Positions 9,637 to 16,926 of a DNA stretch of 64,000 bases are shown piece after piece. The position numbers were made by a program, and so were the translations under genes. Each line of letters starts with the position of its first letter. Position 1 is the stretch's first letter. The DNA comes from Pseudorhizobium flavum (GTDB lineage: Bacteria; Pseudomonadota; Alphaproteobacteria; Rhizobiales; Rhizobiaceae): NCBI RefSeq assembly GCF_902502825.2, contig NZ_LR723671.1, positions 163,936-227,935 on the forward strand, read 5' to 3'. The notes under the pieces were generated by a model, which had not been told where the DNA came from, did no database searches, and saw nothing but the letters and a program-made list of their open reading frames with translations.

Positions 9637-9639
9637 TAG
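9187..9639 (+). CDS. IS5-family transposase, OrfB (reached by -1 frameshift)
   Basis: The frame is open from 9187 and continues the transposase as GRSRGGFTTKIHARADG. It contains LADKGYDGDF (second catalytic Asp) and RNRIERMFNRLKQFRR (catalytic Glu), then ends with a TAG created by the TA target duplication plus the following G. The shift site is the run AAAGGGGGA at 9185-9193, where OrfA and OrfB overlap. No good independent start codon is visible, which supports frameshifting. Confidence 0.8.
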   Translation, partial: RGTYQEAFGRSRGGFTTKIHARADGQGRPLGFVLTGGEASDYNAVPDLLAIPVSKPRLFLADKGYDGDFLREELLIHGIRPVIPPKANRKNPPACDFRAYKDRNRIERMFNRLKQFRRVATRYDKTRKSFSAFLALAAARIWLPYFVNRT

Positions 9640-9783
9640 TACCTTGATCTGTTTGCTCACCGCTGCCTGCGTAATGCCCAATTCGCGAGCCGCAAGCGTG
9701 AAATTCGAGTGCCTCCCGGCGGCTTCAAAGCAACCGAAGGCATTCAACGGAACAGGGAACTGAATAAGCTTTGTCATTACCAT

Positions 9784-9939
9784 AAATTATAGCACGCATG
9801 AAAATAAATGGGAATATTCGAAGTTAAAAACTCCTGATAGTGGTGCTTTGCCTTACTTCAGAGGGCTTGGTCAACCGTCGATAATCATAAATCTGAGGCA
9901 TAACAGTCGACGACAATTGCGCGAACCAGGGGAACTGGA
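9784..9939. promoter_or_regulatory. Divergent promoter region, LysR / amino-acid transporter
   Basis: 156 bp, AT-rich relative to the genes on both sides. It must hold the promoters for the disrupted LysR gene (leftward) and the transporter operon (rightward). An AGGGGAA ribosome site precedes the ATG at 9940. I cannot place promoter boxes or the LysR site with confidence. Confidence 0.4.
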
Positions 9940-10809
9940 ATGCATACAGGTTTCGAGAATTTTATTCGATCATCCGTCATCGCCGCCACCGCTTCGGCTG
10001 CCACCTTCAGCGGAACCCATGCGGCAACGCTCGAGCAGATTAAGTCGCAAGGATATGTCCGTGCGGCGACAGCAAACGAAGTGCCCTACGGCTATATGGA
10101 CACTGATGGCAAGGCGAAGGGCATCGCCCCCGAAGTTGCGGAGGCAGTCCTCAAGACGATGGGCATCACGGATGTCCAGTGGGTGGTAACCCCCTTCGGT
10201 TCATTGATCCCCGGCCTCAAGGCCAACCGCTTTGACATGGTCGCGGCCGAGCAAGACATTCTTCCTGCACGCTGCGAACAGGTGCTCTTTTCCGAACCCA
10301 ATTCGAGCTATGGCGACGGCCTTCTCGTTCCAAAGGGTAACCCCAAGAACATCCATTCCTATGAAGACATAGCCAAGAACGGCGATCTCAAGCTCGCGGT
10401 CGTCAACGGCACTAGCCACCTGACATTTGCCGAGGGCGTAGGTGTTCCCGAGGATCAGCTTGTAGTCCTCGCCAACAATGCCGACGCGCCGGCCACAGTT
10501 AGCAGTGCCCGCGCGGACGCGTATGCCGCCACCGAAGCCACTATCACGAGCTTGGCGAAGGAAGGCTCCGACCTTGAGCTCGCCGCTCCGTTCTCCGACC
10601 CGGTGGTCAAAGGCAAGACGATGCGCAGCTTCGGCGGTTTCGCGTTCAGCCAGGATGCCAATGATTTCGTCGCAGAGTTCAACAAGGCTCTGGTCGAGTT
10701 CAAGACGACTGACGAATACAAGAAAATCCTGACAACCTATGGCATCAGTGAGTCCAGTATTGCGGCTTCGCTCGCCAAGAAGACGGCCGATCTCTGCGCT
10801 GGCCAGTAG
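9940..10809 (+). CDS. Periplasmic amino-acid-binding protein (SBP family 3, EhuB-like)
   Basis: 289 aa. An N-terminal signal peptide ends near THAATL (residue about 28). The domain layout is that of family 3 binding proteins: YVRAATANEVPYGYMDTDG, then PFGSLIPGLKANRFDMVAA, LPARCEQVLFSEP and VNGTSHL. From memory the sequence resembles EhuB, the ectoine/hydroxyectoine binding protein of Sinorhizobium. It captures a polar amino acid or compatible solute and delivers it to the two permeases encoded just downstream. A ligand cannot be assigned from the sequence alone. Confidence 0.85.
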   Translation: MHTGFENFIRSSVIAATASAATFSGTHAATLEQIKSQGYVRAATANEVPYGYMDTDGKAKGIAPEVAEAVLKTMGITDVQWVVTPFGSLIPGLKANRFDMVAAEQDILPARCEQVLFSEPNSSYGDGLLVPKGNPKNIHSYEDIAKNGDLKLAVVNGTSHLTFAEGVGVPEDQLVVLANNADAPATVSSARADAYAATEATITSLAKEGSDLELAAPFSDPVVKGKTMRSFGGFAFSQDANDFVAEFNKALVEFKTTDEYKKILTTYGISESSIAASLAKKTADLCAGQ

Positions 10810-10866
10810 CCCCAATCTGCGGAAGCGCCGTCGAGCGCTTCCGCCACTCAATCGGGCATCTAAACT

Positions 10867-11520
10867 ATGACCATTTTTAACTACCTCCCCATATTGGCAG
10901 AGGCGGCTGTCACGAGCGCGCTCGTGTGCTGTCTCTCGTTGGTGGTGGCCGCGATCATGGCCTTTGCAGCAGGCGTAACACTCTGTGCAGGTCCGGCGTG
11001 GCTTCGCGCGATTGCGATCCTCTACGTCGAAGTCTTCCGCGGAACGTCACTGCTGGTTCAATTGTTCTGGCTCTACTACGCGCTTCCGCTGATCGGCTTC
11101 TCGATGCCTCCCTTGCTGACCGGGGTCCTGGCGCTTGGACTGAACACCGGCGCGTATGGCGCTGAGGTCGTGCGCGGAGCATTGCAGTCGGTGTCGCCCC
11201 AACAGCACGAGGCGGCTCGAGCCCTGAACTTTACACGAATGCATACTCTCTGGCGGATCATCCTGCCGCAGGCGTTGTCGGAGATGATGCCATCCTTCTC
11301 GAGTCTGGCCGTGCAGAATCTCAAGGACACCTCACTCGTGTCGATGATCACGATCGCCGACCTTACGTTCAAAGCGCAGGAACTCCGAAATCTGACGCAA
11401 GACTCGGTCTCGGTCTACGGCGCATCCCTGTTTCTCTATCTCGTCATGGCGCTGGCTGTGATCGCGGTGCTCCGCGCCTTGGAGCGCTGGATTAACAAAA
11501 CCACAGGGAGGCATGCATGA
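10867..11520 (+). CDS. Amino-acid ABC transporter permease (EhuC/HisQ-like)
   Basis: 217 aa with about five hydrophobic segments. The cytoplasmic coupling motif EAARALNFTRMHTLWRIILP (near residues 116-135) is the EAA loop of polar amino-acid permeases, and the preceding VEVFRGTSLLVQLFW is the family signature. It is the inner-membrane half of the importer. Its stop overlaps the next ATG, so the two permeases are co-translated and probably form a heterodimer. Confidence 0.87.
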   Translation: MTIFNYLPILAEAAVTSALVCCLSLVVAAIMAFAAGVTLCAGPAWLRAIAILYVEVFRGTSLLVQLFWLYYALPLIGFSMPPLLTGVLALGLNTGAYGAEVVRGALQSVSPQQHEAARALNFTRMHTLWRIILPQALSEMMPSFSSLAVQNLKDTSLVSMITIADLTFKAQELRNLTQDSVSVYGASLFLYLVMALAVIAVLRALERWINKTTGRHA

Positions 11521-12209
11521 TGCTGGGTTTCGAAATCGATACCAGTTCGCCGAGCAGGTTTGCGCTTTCCATTCTTCCGATCCTGCTGATCGGTCTGCGC
11601 ACAACGATCCTGGCGATGTTGATCGGCTTCATTATCGCACTCGTGGTGGGCTTGGTATTTGCCCTTCTGCGGCGATCAGCGATTAAGATTATCTCCTGGC
11701 CCACGGGTGCGGTAGTTGAGTTTCTAAGGAACACACCGCTGCTGATGCAACTCTTCTTCCTCTATTTCGTGCTGCCGGAATACGGATTGGTGCTCCCCGC
11801 TTTCTGGACTGGCTGCGTCGCGCTGGGTCTTCAGTATGCAGCCTATATGAGCGAGGTGTACCGCGCAGGTCTTGAGGCCTTGCCGAAAGGTCAATGGGAA
11901 GCAGCGACCGCGCTCAACCTTTCGAGAGCGCGCATCTATTCCGCGGTCGTTATACCGCAGATTGTTCCTCGCATCACTCCGGCTATCGGCAACTATCTCG
12001 TCTCAATGATGAAGGATACGCCAATCCTTTCCACGATTACGGTCGTTGAGCTGCTCAACCTTGCGAACCGCATCGGCGATCGCACCTTCGAATATTTGGT
12101 GCCTCTGTCCGTAGTCGGCGCGATTTTCCTTGTCCTGACCTCCGTCTGCTCGGCCGCGCTGCGCGGTATCGAACGCGTCATTCCCAAGAAAGGCATAGCC
12201 CTGAAATGA
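11517..12209 (+). CDS. Amino-acid ABC transporter permease (EhuD/HisM-like)
   Basis: 230 aa, hydrophobic, with [18 protein letters not shown] and the EAA loop [19 protein letters not shown]. Both belong to the HisM/GlnP permease family. It overlaps the previous gene by 4 bp and the ATPase gene by 4 bp, a tight translationally coupled operon. It partners the permease at 10867 in the membrane. Confidence 0.87.
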   Translation: MMLGFEIDTSSPSRFALSILPILLIGLRTTILAMLIGFIIALVVGLVFALLRRSAIKIISWPTGAVVEFLRNTPLLMQLFFLYFVLPEYGLVLPAFWTGCVALGLQYAAYMSEVYRAGLEALPKGQWEAATALNLSRARIYSAVVIPQIVPRITPAIGNYLVSMMKDTPILSTITVVELLNLANRIGDRTFEYLVPLSVVGAIFLVLTSVCSAALRGIERVIPKKGIALK

Positions 12210-12982
12210 GCGAGTTCATCAAATTCGAACAGGTATGCAAGCGCTACGGCCACCATGAAGTCCTCGGTAAGTTTGACCTCGACGTTCGTGCGGGTGAGAA
12301 GGTTACCCTGATCGGACCAAGCGGATCGGGAAAGTCGACTGTGCTGCGCATCCTGATGACCCTGGAGCCTTTTCAGGAGGGCTCGCTGACACTCAACGGC
12401 ATGAGCTATCACGAGACGAACGGCAAAGGTCCATTCAATGCGTCAGAGAAGCACCTTCGAGAGGTACGCCGGAACGTAGGCATGTGCTTCCAGAGCTTCA
12501 ATCTCTTTCCACACATGACGGTTTTGCGGAACGTCGTCGAAGCGCCGATGTCCGTGCTGGGGATGCGCCGGGAAGAAGCAGAAGCGCGCGCCATGGACCT
12601 TCTCAAGATGGTTGGCATGGAGGCCAAGGCGCACTCCTTTCCCGGCCAGCTCTCAGGCGGCCAGCAACAACGTGTGGCGATCGCCCGTGCGCTCGCGATG
12701 CGGCCGAAGGTGCTGCTGTTCGATGAACCCACGAGCGCGTTGGACCCGGAACTCGTCGGGGAAGTACTGGGGGTTATCCGCTCGCTTGCCCACGAGCACG
12801 ATCTCACCATGCTCCTTGTCACACACGAGATGCGGTTCGCTCGCGAGATTTCCGACCGCGTTTGCTTTTTCGACAGGGGGCGGATCGTTGAACAGGGAAC
12901 GCCAGAGCAAATATTCACAGATCCGCAGGAGGCCCGCACGCGAAGCTTTCTTGCTTCAGTCCTTAACGGAGGAACCCACTGA
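12206..12982 (+). CDS. Amino-acid ABC transporter ATP-binding protein (GlnQ/EhuA-like)
   Basis: 258 aa with a complete ABC ATPase: Walker [10 protein letters not shown] (near residue 37), Q-loop [10 protein letters not shown], signature [16 protein letters not shown], Walker [13 protein letters not shown] and the H-loop in LVTHEMRFA. It energises import of the ligand captured by the protein at 9940. The stop shares a base with the start of the following M24 hydrolase (TGATG), which ties that enzyme to the imported substrate. Confidence 0.92.
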   Translation: MSEFIKFEQVCKRYGHHEVLGKFDLDVRAGEKVTLIGPSGSGKSTVLRILMTLEPFQEGSLTLNGMSYHETNGKGPFNASEKHLREVRRNVGMCFQSFNLFPHMTVLRNVVEAPMSVLGMRREEAEARAMDLLKMVGMEAKAHSFPGQLSGGQQQRVAIARALAMRPKVLLFDEPTSALDPELVGEVLGVIRSLAHEHDLTMLLVTHEMRFAREISDRVCFFDRGRIVEQGTPEQIFTDPQEARTRSFLASVLNGGTH

Positions 12983-14181
12983 TGCCACAGCAATCTCCTG
13001 CGAAGAAAGCCGTCCTGAATGACATCGCTCCTTTCACGCGGAACGAATTCGAGGCGAGGATTGAACGTACGCGTGCTGAGATGTCTAGGACGGGGCTCGA
13101 TGCCATCGTGCTGACATCGGAGGCCAACGTCGAATACCTTTCTGGCTTCGAGACCACCTTCGCCTGGGTGACACCGTCAAGGCCATGGTATTTCGTCGTA
13201 CCACGGGTCGGCGACGCAATTGCGATCATTCCAGAGATCGGACTGACGAACTGGCAAAACACGTCGTGGTGCGACAGGATCGAAACTTGGCCGTCGCCGC
13301 GTCCCGCAGATGAAGGTATCAGCCTGCTAGCCACCCACCTCGACCAGATCAGCCGACGGCACGGAAAGGTCGGTTTCGAGATCGGCCCGGAGTCTCGTAT
13401 CGGCATGCCGGTGTCCGACCTTCTTCGCATGCAGAAGTCCCTTGGCTTTGAACTCGTGGATTGCACTATGTTGATGGCGGCAGTTCGGTCGATCAAATCC
13501 GCATCCGAGATCAACCGCATTCGACATATCTGCGAAATCGCTGGGAAGGCGTTTGCCGAGCTCCCGTCAACTGTGCGAGTCGGTGACACCGAGAAGGAAA
13601 TCTACCGAGGGTTCAGCGCGAACTTGCTGCTCAACGGAGCAGACAAGGTTCCCTATGTCTCAATCGCATCCGGCCAAGGTGGATATGAAAGTATCATCAT
13701 GGGCCCTACCGACCGCATCGCTCGAAAAGGCGATGTCCTTATCCTGGACACTGGGTCGAAATGCGGAGGCTATTTCTGCGACTACGACCGAAACTTTTCG
13801 TTCGGACCGCCCTCCGCCGAAGTAGCCAGGGTCTATGAGGCTCTTTGGCACGCCACCGATGCGGGCATCGAAGCCGCGCGTCCGGGAAAGACTGCAGCGG
13901 ACGTTTTCCATGCGCAAGCCGATGTCTTGATTTCCTACGGTTTCGAAGTCGGCAATGTGGGCCGTTTTGGCCATGGCCTCGGTAAGGTGATTACAGAGCA
14001 TCCCTCGAACGCGCCTGGCGACGAGACGGTCCTCTTGCCTGGGATGGTGCTGACGGTCGAGCCATCGGCAATGTTCGGAGGAGGCATTATGGCTCATGAA
14101 GAAGACATCGTGATCACGGAGGGAGAGGCCGAGGTCCTCAGCCCCCGCGCATCAAGGGAAATTCAAGTTATAGAATGTTGA
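12982..14181 (+). CDS. M24-family metallohydrolase (Xaa-Pro peptidase / ectoine hydrolase-like)
   Basis: 399 aa with an N-terminal creatinase-like domain (about 20-160) and a C-terminal pita-bread catalytic domain. The five expected metal ligands are visible: LDTG, CDYDRN, GRFGHGLG, TVEPS and HEEDIVI. Family members are aminopeptidase P, creatinase and the ectoine hydrolase DoeA/EutD. The transporter resembles the ectoine type and overlaps this gene, so a cytoplasmic hydrolase acting on the imported molecule is the best guess. The usual eut partner genes (N-acetyl-diaminobutyrate deacetylase, transaminase) are not adjacent, so ectoine specificity is unproven. Confidence 0.8.
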   Translation: MPQQSPAKKAVLNDIAPFTRNEFEARIERTRAEMSRTGLDAIVLTSEANVEYLSGFETTFAWVTPSRPWYFVVPRVGDAIAIIPEIGLTNWQNTSWCDRIETWPSPRPADEGISLLATHLDQISRRHGKVGFEIGPESRIGMPVSDLLRMQKSLGFELVDCTMLMAAVRSIKSASEINRIRHICEIAGKAFAELPSTVRVGDTEKEIYRGFSANLLLNGADKVPYVSIASGQGGYESIIMGPTDRIARKGDVLILDTGSKCGGYFCDYDRNFSFGPPSAEVARVYEALWHATDAGIEAARPGKTAADVFHAQADVLISYGFEVGNVGRFGHGLGKVITEHPSNAPGDETVLLPGMVLTVEPSAMFGGGIMAHEEDIVITEGEAEVLSPRASREIQVIEC

Positions 14182-14185
14182 AACC

Positions 14186-14217
14186 AAAAAGCGCCCGGCT
14201 TCCCACGGGCGCTTTTT
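14186..14217. terminator. Bidirectional intrinsic terminator
   Basis: A 12-bp perfect stem, AAAAAGCGCCCG / CGGGCGCTTTTT, with an 8-base loop has A and T tracts on its outer sides. It lies between the convergent M24 hydrolase and cupin-regulator genes and can serve both. Confidence 0.9.
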
Positions 14218-14302
14218 GTCAGTTTCCGCCGCACAATCGCGGTGTGGATCAACGCCACAGAGCGGCTCGTCTTCGTTGAAGCTGCAGTTGGGGATGTGCA
14301 AA

Positions 14303-14914
14303 CTAGAATGTCGGAGGTGTGCAAACCCAAAGGATGCTCGCAGCTTCCTCTCCAAGATTGCGATAGGAATGAGGTATGTTCGAACGGAAGCAAAACCCGT
14401 CGCCGGCTTCCAATTGAAACAGCTCTCCGTTGAGTGTTAGTTCAACGATACCAGCGAGAATATAGCCCACCTCTTCACCCTCGTGGGTGATCGTATCGCC
14501 GCTTTTACCCCCGATTTCCAAATGATGAATATTGCACTGCAGTAGGTGACCGTCCTTGAAGGGAATAATCCTCTCAAGTTTGAGGCCTTTTGATGTGCCT
14601 TTATGTTTGTCTAGCGTGATAAATGGGCGAGTACCTTTCCGAAATATCGCCGACTCATCATTAGCCGGCTCGTCAAAGAGCCAGCTAATGTTTGTTTCCA
14701 GTACTTGGACCACGCGGTGGATCATCGGAAGTGAAGGAAGAACTTTGCCGTTCTCAACCTTTGAAAGAAGACTTTCAGAACATTCGCTTTGCGCAGCAAG
14801 TTCCTTCAGGGTGAGGCCTTTCATCTGACGTGCCAGGCGAAGTCTCACTCCGAGACTTTTCTTGGTGTCGGAAAGGCTGTCGGTTTGACGATCCTGGCCG
14901 TTCGCCATTTTCAT
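14303..14914 (-). CDS. XRE-family regulator with C-terminal cupin (PuuR-like)
   Basis: 203 aa. The N-terminal helix-turn-helix is GVRLRLARQMKGLTLKELA followed by CSESLLSKVENGKVLPSLP (about residues 22-65). The C-terminal cupin domain includes ITHEGEEVGYILAG and LEAGDGFCFRSNIPHSYRN. This layout is shared by PuuR and similar repressors of polyamine or amino-acid catabolism, the cupin binding the effector. It lies at the 3' end of the minus-strand SDR, M20 and ABC cluster and may regulate it or the divergent unit at 22693. ATG 14914 and ATG 14908 are both possible starts. Confidence 0.85.
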   Translation of the reverse strand: MKMANGQDRQTDSLSDTKKSLGVRLRLARQMKGLTLKELAAQSECSESLLSKVENGKVLPSLPMIHRVVQVLETNISWLFDEPANDESAIFRKGTRPFITLDKHKGTSKGLKLERIIPFKDGHLLQCNIHHLEIGGKSGDTITHEGEEVGYILAGIVELTLNGELFQLEAGDGFCFRSNIPHSYRNLGEEAASILWVCTPPTF

Positions 14915-14962
14915 TCCTGTTCCTTCATGCTCCAGACGGTGCCGGTCCCATCGTTCTAACGC

Positions 14963-15721
14963 TCAATGAGCCATGCCGCCATCGACCATCATCTGTTTTG
15001 CGGTGATATAACGGGATTCCTCTGAAGCCAGAAACACGTAAATCGGCGCAACTTCTTCCGGTGTTCCCTGACGGCCGAGGGGAACGATGCGTTTTACCAC
15101 TTCTCCATGAGCCTTCTCCCCGCCCATAAGCGCGATCGCAGGGGTGTTGAACGGCGTGTCGATCCATCCCGGAAGAACCGAGTTTACTCGAATATTGTCC
15201 GGTGCAAGCTCTTGTGCGAGAGCGACGGTGTAGGCAATCACTGCGCCCTTTGCTGCCGCGTAACCAGTCATTCCGGGTGCACCTCTCAGACCTGCAAGGG
15301 ACGAGGTGGTAATGATGCTGCCGCCGCCGGCATTGCGCATAAATGGGACGGCATGCTTGGTCGCGAAGAATGTGCCCCGCGCGTTTACATCAAATACCGC
15401 GTCCCAATCATCGCAGGAAAATTCTTGAGCATAGCCCAGCTTTTGAAGGCCGGCCAAGAACACCAGTGTGTCAATTCCGCCCATACGTTTGTCGGCCTCA
15501 GCAACCGTGTCGCGTACGCTATTCTCGTCCCGTACATCGCATTTGACGGCGGACAGATGACTATCGCGTTTCGAAATCGATCCAACGGTTTCTTCGGCGG
15601 CGGCTAGATTAATATCGGCGATTACAACACTGGCGCCATTGGCGACAAACTCCACGGCGGCTGCACGACCGATGCCCGTTGCTGCGCCAATCATCAAGGC
15701 TCTTTTACCCGCTAGTCTCAT
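14963..15721 (-). CDS. Short-chain dehydrogenase/reductase (SDR)
   Basis: 252 aa from the ATG at 15721, chosen because GGAG lies just upstream and the upstream stop overlaps it (ATGA). The N-terminal Rossmann motif is GAATGIGRAAA (near residues 12-22), the catalytic residues lie in SSLAGLRGAPGMTGYAAAKG (Ser and YxxxK, near 140-160), and PGWIDTPF follows. It oxidises or reduces a secondary alcohol or keto group with NAD(P). It is the last enzyme gene of the minus-strand peptide-import operon, so its substrate probably derives from the amide cleaved by the M20 hydrolase. The exact substrate is unknown. Confidence 0.88.
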   Translation of the reverse strand: MRLAGKRALMIGAATGIGRAAAVEFVANGASVVIADINLAAAEETVGSISKRDSHLSAVKCDVRDENSVRDTVAEADKRMGGIDTLVFLAGLQKLGYAQEFSCDDWDAVFDVNARGTFFATKHAVPFMRNAGGGSIITTSSLAGLRGAPGMTGYAAAKGAVIAYTVALAQELAPDNIRVNSVLPGWIDTPFNTPAIALMGGEKAHGEVVKRIVPLGRQGTPEEVAPIYVFLASEESRYITAKQMMVDGGMAH

Positions 15722-16926
15722 TTTCTGTCTCCTTTTTTGGTGATGGTTTCGTTTGACGATTGGCAGGTGGCGGCTAGCGCGACCCAATACTGCGCGCCTA
15801 ATGGCAAAATCTCATCGTTGAAATCGAACTCTGGATTGTGCAGAGCGGTTGTTCGACCATTTCCGATCCAGGCATACGCGCCACGTTTCGCCGCTAGCAT
15901 GAATGCGAAATCTTCCGAAGCCATGCTTGGAGCGAAGTCTGTAACCGTTTCGGCGCACGCCGGTGAGATCGTGGCGGCTTCCAGCATGGTCGCTGCTGCC
16001 TGTGCGTCGTTGGCAGTCACGGGATATTGCGATCGAATGTCCAACGCGATCCGAACTTCGTGGGCGCGTGCTATACCCTCAACGATCTCGTGCATCCTTC
16101 TGTGGGCGATCGCCGCGATACCGTTATCAAAGTAACGCAGTGTTCCGTGCAACTCGACGGTTTCAGGCAGAGCATTCAGTGAATGGCCGCCATGGATTTG
16201 CGTGATCGACAAAACCAGTTGGCGGTGCGGATCGATCGCACGACTAACGATCGACTGAAATGCTTGCGTGAGGGCACCGGCTGCGACGATTGTGTCTGTT
16301 CCCAGGTGCGGCAACGCGGCATGGACCCCCTCGCCGGTAAGCGTGACCTTGAACAGGTCCATGGCCGCCATCATCGGCCCTTCATGGACCGCGAGCGTGC
16401 CCTTCCTAAGCGCTGGCCAGTTGTGAAGCCCAAAGACGAGATCGCATTTGGCATGGTCGAAAAGCCCTTCCTCGACCATGACACGTCCTCCGCCCGCCGC
16501 TTCCTCGGCGGGCTGGAAAATAAAGTGAACCGTTCCGGAAACCGATGTTGCTTGTGTTGTGAGGTAATCGGCCGCAGCAAGGAGCATCGCCATATGGCCG
16601 TCATGCCCACAGGCATGCGTCACTCCTGGTCGACGAGATTTGTAGGGAAGCGAGGACTGTTCCTCGATTGGGAGCGCATCCATGTCGGCGCGGAATCCGA
16701 TCTCGGGACCAGGTTTCGCACCGTAAAGGCTTGCAACAACACCGGTTGAAGCGAAGCCCTGCTTCACTGAAAGTCCCATTTCTGACAAACGATCGACCAG
16801 GAAATTCGAGGTGTCGCGTTCCTGAAAGGCGATTTCCGGATGCTGATGGAGATGATGTCGCCAAGACCGGTGTACTTCTGCGCGGTCCTGGAAGAATTCT
16901 TCCGCATGTTTCAATGATATGTTCAT
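15718..16926 (-). CDS. M20-family amidohydrolase (hippurate hydrolase / IAA-amino acid hydrolase type)
   Basis: 402 aa. Metal-site motifs in order are FRADMDALPI, THACGHDGHMAMLL, FQPAEEAAGGG and FGLHNWPA, with a late ASEDFAFML. These are hallmarks of the M20D aminoacylase group, which hydrolyse N-acyl amino acids such as hippurate or indole-acetyl amino acids. It overlaps both the upstream ABC ATPase gene and the downstream SDR gene by 4 bp, so importer, hydrolase and dehydrogenase are produced together. This suggests cytoplasmic cleavage of an imported N-acyl amino acid or dipeptide. Confidence 0.88.
   Translation of the reverse strand: MNISLKHAEEFFQDRAEVHRSWRHHLHQHPEIAFQERDTSNFLVDRLSEMGLSVKQGFASTGVVASLYGAKPGPEIGFRADMDALPIEEQSSLPYKSRRPGVTHACGHDGHMAMLLAAADYLTTQATSVSGTVHFIFQPAEEAAGGGRVMVEEGLFDHAKCDLVFGLHNWPALRKGTLAVHEGPMMAAMDLFKVTLTGEGVHAALPHLGTDTIVAAGALTQAFQSIVSRAIDPHRQLVLSITQIHGGHSLNALPETVELHGTLRYFDNGIAAIAHRRMHEIVEGIARAHEVRIALDIRSQYPVTANDAQAAATMLEAATISPACAETVTDFAPSMASEDFAFMLAAKRGAYAWIGNGRTTALHNPEFDFNDEILPLGAQYWVALAATCQSSNETITKKGDRK

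Larger units (their letters stand above)
8018..9783 (-). pseudogene. LysR-family (GcvA-like) regulator disrupted by IS5-family element
   Basis: The N-terminal part reads from 9783 with FGCFEAAGRHSNFTLAARE and ITQAAVSKQIKVL, the LysR helix-turn-helix. It is broken at 9637. The protein resumes at 8788 with ESQLNTRLFERGNRAVVLT and continues through the substrate-binding domain to AHLR at the stop. Joining the parts gives about 305 aa, normal for LysR proteins. The stop codon coincides with the end of the neighbouring IS256 element, so the last residues may be altered as well. It lies divergent from the ABC transporter operon starting at 9940, and LysR proteins commonly control the divergent unit. 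The regulator is presumably inactive. Confidence 0.88.
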
